A DNA stretch of 40,795 bases from Pseudanabaena biceps PCC 7429 (GTDB lineage: Bacteria > Cyanobacteriota > Cyanobacteriia > Pseudanabaenales > Pseudanabaenaceae). The translations under genes were made by a program, and so were the position numbers. Below the pieces are notes generated by a model. The model was not told the DNA's origin and did no database searches. It worked only from the letters and a program-made list of their open reading frames with translations. Each line of letters begins with the position of its first letter. Position 1 is the first letter of the stretch. This document shows positions 8,458 to 16,720 of the stretch, piece by piece. The stretch covers positions 1 through 40,795 of the forward strand of contig NZ_ALWB01000033.1 in NCBI RefSeq assembly GCF_000332215.1. Reading direction: 5' to 3'.

Positions 8458-8847
8458 TTAAGGTTTCGCGTTCCAAATTTGGCGATTAATTTTCCATTCA
8501 TCGCCTTCCTTTGCCATTAGCCATAGAGCTCGATAACGAACGACTTTGCTAGAACTACCGTCATGGGGATAAATTGTCGCAATGGAAGTCCCAAGTACGT
8601 AACCAAAATCTCCGATTACTTCAATTTCTTCAGCGGTAAAAATGGGATCGATGTCTTGATTGGCAATTGTATTCGCGAAGCCCTCAATGATATCGTCTTT
8701 ACCGCAGCGATCGGGAGCATTGGGAGGAATCCACAGCGCATCTTCTGTGTACATTTCTCCATAGGATGCCAAGTCTCGAGATCGCACATTGTTAGGATAT
8801 ATTTCTTCAAATACAACTCTAATTTTTTCATTATCAATAAATCGCAT
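8458..8847 (-). CDS. SnoaL-like / DUF4440-type small protein (NTF2 fold)
   Basis: A 129-residue protein with the pattern of the NTF2-like superfamily: an N-terminal helix with NNVRSRDLASYGEMYTEDALWIPPN, then GKDDIIEGFAN, and final beta strands RYRALWLMAKEGDEWKINRQIWN. Members are small cone-shaped enzymes or ligand binders such as ketosteroid-isomerase-like and SnoaL cyclases, and many have no known activity. The frame is open to 8895, but the ATG at 8847 has a GGAG ribosome-binding site 7 nt upstream. With that start it overlaps the last 14 nt of the multicopper oxidase gene, which points to translational coupling. It has no signal peptide. Whether it is an enzyme of the pathway or an accessory protein cannot be told. 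Confidence 0.75.
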   Translation of the reverse strand: MRFIDNEKIRVVFEEIYPNNVRSRDLASYGEMYTEDALWIPPNAPDRCGKDDIIEGFANTIANQDIDPIFTAEEIEVIGDFGYVLGTSIATIYPHDGSSSKVVRYRALWLMAKEGDEWKINRQIWNAKP

Positions 8848-10513
8848 GATTATTCTCCATTTGGGAAATTGTATTGTTGGGCTTCTCTCGAACAATGTTT
8901 ACAAGCTGCATCATGCCCTGATCTTCGTGATCGAGAATATGACAATGTAAAACAAATTTACCGACAAAATCACTATATCGAGTCCAGATCTTTTCGGGAT
9001 GACCTTGAGTTACTAGAAGGGTGTCGCGCCAGACCTTCTCCAACTTACCTTGGGGGTTGGAACGCTGGTGAAGAAAGGGATTAACATGAATATGGAAAGG
9101 ATGACTCGGAGCTAAGGAGGCATCGCTAGTAGTTAAGTTCCATTCTTCCGCCTTTCCAAGCGTCAAAGTACGTTCAGAGTCGTGACTAAACTCTTGTCCA
9201 TTAATTTCAAAGTTAAACTTTTGCTTACAATCGGATGCAGAGCAAGCTATCAAGCTAAATTCAACTTTTTGCTCACCATCAGTAGTCACAATATCGGAGG
9301 GCTGTTCCTGCATAGCAACTTTGGCAAGCTGATCGGCTCTAGGTAATGCCATCTTAACTGGTAACCCTTTAACCACAACCTTAGCCAAAATGCTGCCAGT
9401 TTCTCCTGCGCCTTTTAAGGACTTTTGAGGAGAACTGGGCGAATCAACGAGCACATATTCTTGCGATCGCTGACCATTTTTAAGAAGCTTACTTTTTACC
9501 AAGACATCACTGCGATACCCCGGCTCAAGTTCTAAAGCTTCCCTATTCCAATTATCCATTCGCCCCAAGGGAATGCCGTCCAAGGCGATTTCACGGAGTG
9601 AGATTGGGCGATTATCGCTAACTTGAGTGAGGTGCAAATTTAGACTTTCTCCTACCCCAGCATGAATAAACCGCCAACGTTGAACTTCCCCTGGACGCAT
9701 TTCAATCTTGGGAACAATTTGACCGTTAATAGTGGTGTAGCGCTTGGAATTTGTCCAACCAGTAGGAGTGAGATCGTTATAGTTTTCTATTGTTCCCTGC
9801 TCGTCATAGGTAATCTGTTGGAAAACAAAAATCTTTTCCTTGGCTGCCGCAATTTCAGGAATATAATCGAGTCCACCTTCAACTATCAAGGCTCCAGCCA
9901 TGCCACTCGAAACCTGTAAAGCCGTCGATCCATGCAAATGGGAATGATACCAATAGGTTCCACCAGGATGGTGATCGGGAAGAGCTATCTCAATTGGATA
10001 TTTGGGCGGCGCATCGCCTAAATGCTCTTGAGGTGGCATTTCACGCAAAACATTATCGCTAATACCCTCTGGAGAAACATGAAGACCATGGGTATGAAAA
10101 TTAGTGGTATTGAAGGCACGCGGTAGGTTATTATTCTGGTTGGTTTGGGGATTGCTCTCTGGGGGAAGATTATTGATTAACTTAACCTTGATAGTATCTT
10201 CTGGTTTAACCCGCAAAGTAGGACCAACTAATTTACCGTTATAGGAGCGCAGATTCACCGAGCAAGCTGCAATCTGATTTTGAGCGTATCTAACTTCGAT
10301 CGCAGTTTCCAGCAGCCCATTCTTAGATCTAATCTCTTCAGGATTTTGGAAAGGTTTACCTCCATATTTCTCAATATCGATCGTCTCTTTCTCACAGCCC
10401 GTCTTACCTGTAGACTGAGACTGAGCCAAAGCCGATGGGATGAACATGGGTTGTAGAACAAATGCACAAATTGCTAGAATTGAGATTAAAAGACAGATAC
10501 ATTTTTTCATCAT
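8834..10513 (-). CDS. Exported multicopper oxidase (laccase/CueO-like)
   Basis: Multicopper oxidase that couples one-electron oxidation of phenols, metals or other donors to four-electron reduction of O2 to water. All four copper-binding motifs are present: HTHG (His140, His142), WYHSHLHG (His190, His192), HPFHIH (His471, His474, His476) and HCHILDHEDQGMM (523-535). The last provides the type 1 Cys524, His529 and the axial Met534. An N-terminal signal peptide (about 1-30, ending PSALAQ) sends it to the periplasm or lumen. At 559 residues it fits the three-cupredoxin class. A GAGG ribosome-binding site lies 11-12 nt from the ATG at 10513; the adjacent ATG at 10510 is the alternative. It overlaps the downstream SnoaL-like gene. 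Because it reduces O2 to water it does not itself make peroxide, unlike its copper-radical neighbour. Confidence 0.93.
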   Translation of the reverse strand: MMKKCICLLISILAICAFVLQPMFIPSALAQSQSTGKTGCEKETIDIEKYGGKPFQNPEEIRSKNGLLETAIEVRYAQNQIAACSVNLRSYNGKLVGPTLRVKPEDTIKVKLINNLPPESNPQTNQNNNLPRAFNTTNFHTHGLHVSPEGISDNVLREMPPQEHLGDAPPKYPIEIALPDHHPGGTYWYHSHLHGSTALQVSSGMAGALIVEGGLDYIPEIAAAKEKIFVFQQITYDEQGTIENYNDLTPTGWTNSKRYTTINGQIVPKIEMRPGEVQRWRFIHAGVGESLNLHLTQVSDNRPISLREIALDGIPLGRMDNWNREALELEPGYRSDVLVKSKLLKNGQRSQEYVLVDSPSSPQKSLKGAGETGSILAKVVVKGLPVKMALPRADQLAKVAMQEQPSDIVTTDGEQKVEFSLIACSASDCKQKFNFEINGQEFSHDSERTLTLGKAEEWNLTTSDASLAPSHPFHIHVNPFLHQRSNPQGKLEKVWRDTLLVTQGHPEKIWTRYSDFVGKFVLHCHILDHEDQGMMQLVNIVREKPNNTISQMENNHAIY

Positions 10514-10595
10514 TTCAGCTGATCCCTCTCTGTTTGATCGCTCCTAATATTTTGCTCCAATCCCAAGAATCTATTCCTATCAATCTCTATAAGTA

Positions 10596-10698
10596 ATACC
10601 AATTCACAAAAGTGTTGCTACAAGTTTATGAATTAAAAACTAAACCTAGTAAGGGTTTTTAAGTTGAGAAATGGCTACGCCATTTCTCAACTTGGTAT
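10596..10698 (+). repeat. Family-1 103-bp double-hairpin repeat (copy C)
   Basis: It begins ATACCAATTCACAAAAGTG and ends CTTGGTAT. The second hairpin pairs AAGTTGAGAAATGGC with GCCATTTCTCAACTT. Compared with copies D and E, both arms have changed (TTAAGA to TTGAGA and TCTTAA to TCTCAA), a compensatory pair. The first hairpin is degraded. It lies in the 261-bp gap between the multicopper oxidase and the IolE-like gene, where it could separate the cluster into transcription segments. Confidence 0.85.
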
Positions 10699-10774
10699 AA
10701 ATACATAACCTGATAGCAAAATAGAATCAGATTATGTTTCCATCGGATTGAATTTTGAGAATCATCAAATTGGA

Positions 10775-11890
10775 TTACAGTCCAGTAACTTGCTTGAGAT
10801 AACTGCGAGCCATCAAAGCATATTGCAAAGGATTTGCCTTGTTGGGATCTTGTTCTGCTTCCACAATCAACCAGCCTTCATATTTCGCAAGAGCCAGCCT
10901 ATCTAAAATCGGCTTAAAATCAATATCGCCTTCTTTATCCCCTGGAACAGTGAAAACTCCTGCCCGAATCGAATTTAAAAAGCTCAGCCCATCTGTTTTA
11001 GATTGCTCGTATATCGGCTTACGAATATTTTTGAGGTGAACATGCTTAATGCGACCAGCATACTTTTGGGTCACTTCTAGAGGATTGACTCCAGCATAGT
11101 AAAGATGTCCCGTATCAAGAAGTAAACTCAAATATTGAGGATTAGTTCCAGTCATAAGGCGATCGATATCAGCCATTGTCTCCACTCCAGTTCCCACATG
11201 GGGATGATAGGCAAGCTTCATACCTGCATCGTGAGCCTGCTTACCCAAATCATTTAAACCATCCGTTAAGGCTTTCCACTGAGCATCGTTAAAAATTGGG
11301 CGATTTGGTAAAGGGGCGATCGGCTGCTGGTGAACGGCTCCACCTAACTCCGCCACCACAATCGTATCGCCACCAATTGACTTCATAAAGGCAAGCTGTT
11401 GGTCGAATATTTTCTGGCTATCCGTTTTATCCCCAATAGTGAAATAAGTGCCTACCCATGGTTCAGAAATTGTCAAACCTCGCAATCCTAATTCTTTTTT
11501 TAATTCTGTTAAATCTTGAGGATATTTACCTGACATTTGCGAACCTTTAAAACCCGCTAGCGCCATTTCGCTAAAGATTTGTCGGTAAGGAATAGGTGGA
11601 ACCAAGTCAATACTGGGATCGTCACTATTGCTCCAACCTGTAGGCGTAATTCCTAAAAAGACTTTATTAGAATCAAACTTAGGTACACGTACCGTAGGCT
11701 TATTAGTTGGCTTAACGGAAACCTGAGCGATCAATGGCTGTTCTTGCAGCGGAGCCGCATTGACTTGAAATGGAGAAAAAGTCATACTGCCCAAAACAAA
11801 GATAGTAGCCAAGACTAATGAAGTGCCAATTAGTCTGATCTTACGGACAGTTTGGGCTAGAAAAATGGAAGGCTCATCTTTGATCATCAT
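10775..11890 (-). CDS. IolE-like (inosose dehydratase-like) TIM-barrel protein with N-terminal export signal
   Basis: Residues from about 76 to 371 follow the inosose dehydratase (IolE) pattern closely: GITPTGWSNSD (80-90), YHPHVGTGVET (228-238), LLDTGHLYYAG (258-268), HVHLKNIR (283-290), VPGDKEGDIDF and VEAEQDPNKANPL (343-355). IolE dehydrates 2-keto-myo-inositol in inositol breakdown, using a divalent metal. The odd part is the front. A basic stretch, a long hydrophobic segment (about 19-38) and a VNAAP cleavage-like site are followed by a Pro/Thr-rich linker, so the enzyme should be exported or membrane-tethered, whereas known IolE is cytosolic. The start at 11890 has AGGA 9 nt upstream. 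A different sugar-acid or cyclitol isomerase of this fold is possible. No other inositol catabolism genes are in the window. Confidence 0.78.
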   Translation of the reverse strand: MMIKDEPSIFLAQTVRKIRLIGTSLVLATIFVLGSMTFSPFQVNAAPLQEQPLIAQVSVKPTNKPTVRVPKFDSNKVFLGITPTGWSNSDDPSIDLVPPIPYRQIFSEMALAGFKGSQMSGKYPQDLTELKKELGLRGLTISEPWVGTYFTIGDKTDSQKIFDQQLAFMKSIGGDTIVVAELGGAVHQQPIAPLPNRPIFNDAQWKALTDGLNDLGKQAHDAGMKLAYHPHVGTGVETMADIDRLMTGTNPQYLSLLLDTGHLYYAGVNPLEVTQKYAGRIKHVHLKNIRKPIYEQSKTDGLSFLNSIRAGVFTVPGDKEGDIDFKPILDRLALAKYEGWLIVEAEQDPNKANPLQYALMARSYLKQVTGL

Positions 11891-12101
11891 GATTTTTATT
11901 CCTGAAGCCTAAAGAGTATATTGGATTGATTGAATAAACAGAAATCGGAAAAGTAATAGACAGATTGCATTATTCAAGATTGTTACCAGACAAAGATTGC
12001 CGATTCAATAAATTTCTTACAGAAATATAACCCGTTCTATCCTTTCCCGATTTCTGAATCATAGTTTTGAAAATCGTCAAATCAACATAAAGTTTTAGAA
12101 C

Positions 12102-12770
12102 TTAATTAGAAGCTCCAAACTTAGTCACATCACCATTATAAGTAGTTGCATCGGGCATGACTGAATTACTCAGATCCGCACCTCCAAATTTAGCCCCCCG
12201 AAGATCTGAATTTGTCAATCTACTATTTCTCATTTTGGAATTAGAAAAATCTGCGTTCGACAAATTCGCTCGTGAAAGAACTATTGATTTTAGTGTAGTC
12301 TCCGTCACGATCGCATTAGAAAAATTTGCATCTGTAGCGATCGAGGAGTCGAGAGTACTAGATTTCAGGTTTGCCTTAGTCAGATTCGCACTGCTCAAAA
12401 GAGAATTATACAAATCTGCCTTCGAGAGATTTGCTTCTGTCAGATCGGCTCTGCTGAAGTCTACTCCCATCAGAATCCCCTCAGATAGATTGGCTCTACT
12501 TAAATTTGCACCTCTAAGCTTGGAATCATTGAGCAAAGCTCCCGACAGATTTGCGCCAGATAAATTTGCCCCATTGAGAGCGCTGCCATACAAGTCCTTA
12601 TAAGAAAGATCGGCTCCTGACAAATCACAATTGTTACAGGCATTGGTAATCAGTAGTTTTTGGTAGTCAGTTGCCACAAAGGCATGGGCGGGGAGATTGC
12701 AAAACATGAAGCTCAAGAAAAGAGCAATGACCATCGTTGAGAAGCCACGGAACCAACTTTTGATACTCAT
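12102..12770 (-). CDS. Exported pentapeptide-repeat protein
   Basis: A 222-residue protein with a signal peptide (about 1-30, ending PAHA) followed by roughly 27 pentapeptide repeats of the A(D/N)LXX type between about 48 and 205, for example GANLSGANLSG, RADLTEANLSKADL and RANLSNADFSN. Such repeats fold as a right-handed four-sided beta helix. Cyanobacteria have many such proteins, some in the thylakoid lumen or periplasm, mostly without known function. A single Cys pair, CNNC, sits just before the repeats (45-48) and could form a disulfide. An AAGG ribosome-binding site precedes the ATG. It is co-directional with the redox cluster, with about 210 bp of AT-rich spacer on each side in which I see no gene. 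Its role there is unknown. Confidence 0.88.
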   Translation of the reverse strand: MSIKSWFRGFSTMVIALFLSFMFCNLPAHAFVATDYQKLLITNACNNCDLSGADLSYKDLYGSALNGANLSGANLSGALLNDSKLRGANLSRANLSEGILMGVDFSRADLTEANLSKADLYNSLLSSANLTKANLKSSTLDSSIATDANFSNAIVTETTLKSIVLSRANLSNADFSNSKMRNSRLTNSDLRGAKFGGADLSNSVMPDATTYNGDVTKFGASN

Positions 12771-12978
12771 AGTTTGACCTTAGAACTAGACAATAGAATT
12801 GAGCGATAAAGTTTAGCAATAAAATTTAGTAAAAATTTTGATGCTTGTAGAAATTATCTCAGAGGTTTAGGGAAGATGAAGATTAAGTTTTAGTAATAAA
12901 AAGATAGAAAGAGCTTCATATTATTTACAACTTAATAACTTAATTATTAAGACATTATTAACGTCCCCTTAACCTAAA

Positions 12979-13467
12979 TTAGGAATTAAGACTAACCTTA
13001 GGTGGATCGCTCCAAGTTGCATAACCAGGGGCTTTTGCCGCTGGCGGATTAACCCCAAGAGTTGGCCATAAAAGCCCTTCAGGATAAGCTTGCGGACTAA
13101 CAACAAAAGTCCCATCTTTCTCCTTAGTCCCAAAGTTATCTCGCCAAGCTTTTGGTAGTGGATACCAAGTAGCTACATACCAGATCTTAATAATATTTCG
13201 AGCGATCGGACCAAGTTTTTCAGAACCAAGAATGTCCAATCGCAGACCATTAGTTAAAATTGACTCATCACCTTCACTTTGGGCTTTTAGATCCAACTCA
13301 TGAAAGGTGATTAAAAGCTCTGTAAATAAATCATCGCCAACAACATTTCGGACAGTATCAAAGTAAGAGGAAACTTGGTCGGTTCCTTGCAGATGAAAGC
13401 GAGAGAACCCAGTCAAGATTACTGAGAATTCAAGAAAATACTCTATAAATTCAAGTCGATCATTCAT
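12979..13467 (-). CDS. FAD-dependent sorbitol/gluconate dehydrogenase small-subunit-like protein
   Basis: The C-terminal half (RNIIKIWYVATWYP, then AYPEGLLWPTLGVNPPAAKA and PGYATWSDPP) matches the small subunit family of membrane-bound FAD-dependent sorbitol and gluconate dehydrogenases. In known complexes this subunit assists folding or export of the FAD-containing GMC large subunit, and electrons leave through a cytochrome subunit. Here the protein is 162 residues and lacks the Tat signal usual in such subunits. A GMC oxidoreductase is encoded two genes upstream (14693-16513), a likely partner. No multiheme cytochrome gene is nearby, so the electron acceptor is unknown. It lies 43 bp after the ferritin-like gene. 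Confidence 0.8.
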   Translation of the reverse strand: MNDRLEFIEYFLEFSVILTGFSRFHLQGTDQVSSYFDTVRNVVGDDLFTELLITFHELDLKAQSEGDESILTNGLRLDILGSEKLGPIARNIIKIWYVATWYPLPKAWRDNFGTKEKDGTFVVSPQAYPEGLLWPTLGVNPPAAKAPGYATWSDPPKVSLNS

Positions 13468-13510
13468 AAATTCTAATAATTTGAGTTAAAGGATTGATAA
13501 GAGCGAACTT

Positions 13511-14605
13511 TTAATCCAATCGAAAGATTGGTGCTGCGTTAACTCCTTCTAAACTAGGTATCGGGTTACGAATGAGCAAATTAGCCTGCTCTTTTAAACG
13601 AAACATCCCACCTACAGCAGGGATTAGAGCTTCAGGATGACCGTCAAAAGCATATTCAATTTCTGCAAGGAAATTACTATAGGATTGCTGAAATTCTTGA
13701 GCGGCTGCGTACAATTCCGAATCTTCAGGCTTATAATCGCTTAATTTAGCGTTGCACTTGAGTGGATAAACCGCATCCCAATCTACCGTAAAGGACTTAC
13801 CAGTGGGATGATCAGGAAGATCGGAATTGGTAGGATCGTCACTGTCTACCACATAGAACTGACCCAGCAATAGTTGTTGAAATCGGAAGTAATGGGAGAT
13901 TTGGCGTTCTGCATCATAAACAGCACCTGCTCTTGATCCCTCTCCCTGCTCTTGGATCACCTTCAAAGCCTTTATAGCTGAGTTTAGATCGGTAACAGGA
14001 ATGATATCTCCGCCACCGTTATAGTAGTACTGTGGGGTAATCTGGCGATCGGGATTACCGCAGAACAACGCATCACCCATTTCTTTATGGAGAGCATACA
14101 AACCTCGGATGATCTCAGCATAGAACAAACCAATACTGTAAAAGGTATAGGTCGGATCATAATTGAGAATAGTGAGCAAGCATTCACGCAAAGTGCGCGA
14201 CACAACTAAGGGTTGATCTTCAGCAACTTCTTTGGCGCGCTCTATATTAAGAAAAGTTTCTATCGTTTCTGGAGAAAACTTGCTCAAACCTACTTTAAAA
14301 TCTGTCGATCCCGTGGGTAAATAGGTGGGATAGGTAGGGATAAAATCGGGAGCAGTTAGAGTTGATTGAAGACTTCCACCGACTGCATTTAGGACATTAG
14401 CAACTAGGGTAAGGTGCAACATCTCTTCTACAGCAACAGCCCGAATAATATGGAAAGCCTCTAAATTGCTGCCTGATTTTAGGGAATACAATGCGGTTAG
14501 ATAGGGAGGAATGGTGGCATGTTCTATCTTCAACGCTTGGATCAGATAGTATCGTAGTTCCTCAACCGTATTAATTAGCTTTAAACTATCTTTGTCCGTG
14601 GTCAT
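13511..14605 (-). CDS. Ferritin-like protein of the VioB/iminophenylpyruvate dimer synthase type
   Basis: A 364-residue helical protein with the ferritin-like domain seen in the C-terminal part of VioB, RebD and StaD. The metal-ligand pattern is visible: Glu28-His29 in KIEHATIPPYLTALYS and Glu60-Glu61..His64 in VEEMLHLTL. Further acidic and histidine-bearing helices follow at FYAEIIRGLY and ISHYFRFQQLL. VioB-type proteins couple two indole-imine molecules during bisindole synthesis, but stand-alone versions like this one are common and uncharacterised, so dimer synthase activity should not be assumed. GAGG lies just upstream of the ATG. It is placed between the GMC oxidoreductase and its small-subunit-like protein, an arrangement suggesting the three act together. 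No tryptophan oxidase or other bisindole genes are present. Confidence 0.85.
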   Translation of the reverse strand: MTTDKDSLKLINTVEELRYYLIQALKIEHATIPPYLTALYSLKSGSNLEAFHIIRAVAVEEMLHLTLVANVLNAVGGSLQSTLTAPDFIPTYPTYLPTGSTDFKVGLSKFSPETIETFLNIERAKEVAEDQPLVVSRTLRECLLTILNYDPTYTFYSIGLFYAEIIRGLYALHKEMGDALFCGNPDRQITPQYYYNGGGDIIPVTDLNSAIKALKVIQEQGEGSRAGAVYDAERQISHYFRFQQLLLGQFYVVDSDDPTNSDLPDHPTGKSFTVDWDAVYPLKCNAKLSDYKPEDSELYAAAQEFQQSYSNFLAEIEYAFDGHPEALIPAVGGMFRLKEQANLLIRNPIPSLEGVNAAPIFRLD

Positions 14606-14692
14606 AATACCTCTGCTAGCAATATATGCTCGGTTATGTTATTTCGACAATAGAATAATCAATTAGAATAATTAATTCTTAAATCCCTTTTT

Positions 14693-16513
14693 TTATTTAG
14701 TTTCTAGGTCTTTGAGCATTTCCTCAGAAGCCAAAAAGCTCAGAGCCGCAAGAGTCAATGTGGTGTTAGAACTGCCAATAGATGGCATACTTCCTGCACC
14801 AACAAGGTAAAGATTCTCATGATCCCAAGAGCGAAGTTTTGAGTTTACAACTGAATTATTCTTTGTCGTTCCCATCACATGGGTTCCCGAAAAGTGATTT
14901 CCACCTTTATAAAAGTATCCTTCTCCTGCATAGGTAAAGTATTGAGGATCTGACTTATCGTAATGGGTGTAGTCTTCTACTCCTAAGCGTTGAAAGATCA
15001 AGCGGGAAATGTATCTGGCATAGGCAAAGGTCTTGAGACAGTAATCAGATATATTGAAAGAAATGACAGGACGATAATTCCCTAATTGATCTTTGAATTG
15101 AGGATCAATCGTAACGCGATTACTGCGATCGGCTGGTAATTCGCACATGAATGCTAGTAATAACTGCCGTGAAATCCGACTGATTAAGGTCTGGCGCAAT
15201 TCTTGACCATACTTATTCTTATTATCAACAGCATCAACTACTTCAGTGTAAGGAGAACCAGTAGCCCAGCCCCAACCATCATTATGAATATCCATGGCAA
15301 AGGCAGACTGTTGATGTCGGAAAGCTCCTTTGCGGAAAGTACCAATTCCTGATGTACAAAGCGGACCACGCATAGTACCCGTTACCTCTGGCATCAAGCC
15401 CCAAGCTAAGAGAAAAGGGTGATCCATTAGATGACAGCCCATAAGTCCGCTGGTGCTAGGCAATTCGGAAGCAAGCATCAATCGAGCATTTTCGACTGCG
15501 TTAGTAGCTAAAACAAATAAGCTACCCTTAGCAACTCCTGTAGTATGTTGTGGCGAATCGGGATCTTCATAATGCTTATAGTGAATACCAACTACCCGAC
15601 CGTTTTCGGGATTAGTTTCTACTCGAAAGGCAACGGATTGATTTAGCATCTCCACTCGACCAGTCTGAAATGCTTTACCCAAGGTTCTACGGGCATCGTA
15701 TTTTGCCTGAACAGGACAAATTGGCACGCAATTGGCGTTGCCTTGACAGCGTTCTCCATATTCGATGGGTTCTTCACTCGTAACGCCATCGGGTACGAAA
15801 ACATTGCCCCGATCATAGTTAGGATTAGGCACTCCGTTACGCCCTTGAGGGAAAGTTGTCAGCCCTAAAGTTAGGGTTTCGCCAGCTAGTTCAACTTTAG
15901 TACCATCAATTTTCTCGCGAACTTTTTCGTCTAAATAAGATGGAGGAAGCTTTTCCATTGGAAAGACATATCCCTCATCAAAAATAACGCCCAATGATTC
16001 TTGCTCTTTTACGTCTCCACAAACGCCAATCTCGTACTCCGCTTTACGGTAGTAGGGCATCAGTTCTTCGTAGGTAATCGGCCAATCTAGCCCTTGTCCA
16101 TACCTACTATATAGTTGAAAATCCTCTGGTAACATTCTTGGGGTCTTAGCTTCCCAATGCATTGTAGTTCCACCTGTAATTCGGGTATAGGAACCACCGA
16201 GCTTCATGGGACCCAATTCTTGAAAGTAGTCATCTATATTGTTGGGACTTAGAGCGTTAGGATTGGACGGATAGGGAGAGTTAGCATCCTTTGCAGTTGC
16301 ACTATAGAAGTGATCAACGTAACTTTGAAAACCTGCAATGCTTAAATCTTTGCTTGGGGTTGCCTCAATAATTAAAATCCGCTTTCCTTGCTCGCTCAAT
16401 TGTTTGGCAACAATAGCCCCTGCTACTCCCGAACCTACGATAACTGCATCATAAACAGTTTCTGAGACAGTCTGACAATCAACCGATTTTACAAATGTTT
16501 GATTTTTACTCAT
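14693..16513 (-). CDS. GMC-family FAD oxidoreductase (sugar/polyol dehydrogenase-like)
   Basis: Flavoprotein of the glucose-methanol-choline family, expected to oxidise a sugar or polyol alcohol. The FAD-binding GSGVAG (27-32) with Glu50 at the end of the second strand is clear, as is GGTTMHWEAKTPRM (114-127). The C-terminal catalytic region has NHFSGTH (His540, His545) and AGSMPSIGSSNTTLTLAALS with candidate catalytic Asn583. Cys256, Cys262 and Cys266 lie in a CQGNANCVPICPVQAKYDAR segment that is typical of bacterial gluconate/sorbitol dehydrogenase-like GMC proteins. There is no signal peptide. The frame is open to 16561; I chose the second ATG at 16513 (606 residues) because it gives a usual N-terminus, although neither start has a good ribosome-binding site. 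It is the first gene of the minus-strand redox cluster. Confidence 0.9.
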   Translation of the reverse strand: MSKNQTFVKSVDCQTVSETVYDAVIVGSGVAGAIVAKQLSEQGKRILIIEATPSKDLSIAGFQSYVDHFYSATAKDANSPYPSNPNALSPNNIDDYFQELGPMKLGGSYTRITGGTTMHWEAKTPRMLPEDFQLYSRYGQGLDWPITYEELMPYYRKAEYEIGVCGDVKEQESLGVIFDEGYVFPMEKLPPSYLDEKVREKIDGTKVELAGETLTLGLTTFPQGRNGVPNPNYDRGNVFVPDGVTSEEPIEYGERCQGNANCVPICPVQAKYDARRTLGKAFQTGRVEMLNQSVAFRVETNPENGRVVGIHYKHYEDPDSPQHTTGVAKGSLFVLATNAVENARLMLASELPSTSGLMGCHLMDHPFLLAWGLMPEVTGTMRGPLCTSGIGTFRKGAFRHQQSAFAMDIHNDGWGWATGSPYTEVVDAVDNKNKYGQELRQTLISRISRQLLLAFMCELPADRSNRVTIDPQFKDQLGNYRPVISFNISDYCLKTFAYARYISRLIFQRLGVEDYTHYDKSDPQYFTYAGEGYFYKGGNHFSGTHVMGTTKNNSVVNSKLRSWDHENLYLVGAGSMPSIGSSNTTLTLAALSFLASEEMLKDLETK

Positions 16514-16570
16514 ACTTTGCTCATAGGTTATTTTTAATAACGAATCAAACCTAACATACAAGCCTCACTA

Positions 16571-16600
16571 TTGAAAAGATCAAGATTGAAATATGATAAT
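16571..16600 (+). promoter_or_regulatory. Candidate promoter for the 30-codon gene
   Basis: TTGAAA at 16571-16576 is followed after 15 nt by TATGAT (16592-16597) or after 18 nt by GATAAT (16595-16600). The spacing is imperfect for either choice. The placement just upstream of an AGGAGG ribosome-binding site and a small gene with a terminator makes a start of transcription here reasonable. Confidence 0.35.
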
Positions 16601-16624
16601 TCACAAATATTAATAGGAGGATGA

Positions 16625-16717
16625 ATGCTTTTAGAAACAACAAAAAATGACAATATTCATATATTGCATAGTGATATGACATATTGCTATAAGTGGCTAG
16701 CCAAAATTAAATTTTAA
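16625..16717 (+). CDS. Small protein, 30 residues, unknown function
   Basis: A short frame begins MLLETTKNDNIHILHSDMTY and ends KWLAKIKF, with no recognisable family. Its case rests on context: the consensus ribosome-binding site AGGAGG ends 4 nt before the ATG, candidate -35/-10 elements lie upstream, and a strong rho-independent terminator begins 3 nt after the stop codon. A second ATG at 16621 shares the ribosome-binding site but encodes only nine codons, so the RNA could instead be a regulatory RNA with a short leader ORF. It is divergent from the redox cluster (GMC start at 16513) and could share its control region. It has no transmembrane segment or cysteine pattern; a single Cys lies near the C-terminus. 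Confidence 0.5.
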   Translation: MLLETTKNDNIHILHSDMTYCYKWLAKIKF

Positions 16718-16720
16718 ACC

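Noticed and set aside
13511-14605. Assignment of the ferritin-like protein as a bisindole (violacein/rebeccamycin-type) synthase
   Set aside because: Only the ferritin-like domain is shared. No tryptophan oxidase or later bisindole genes are present, so a pigment pathway is not supported.
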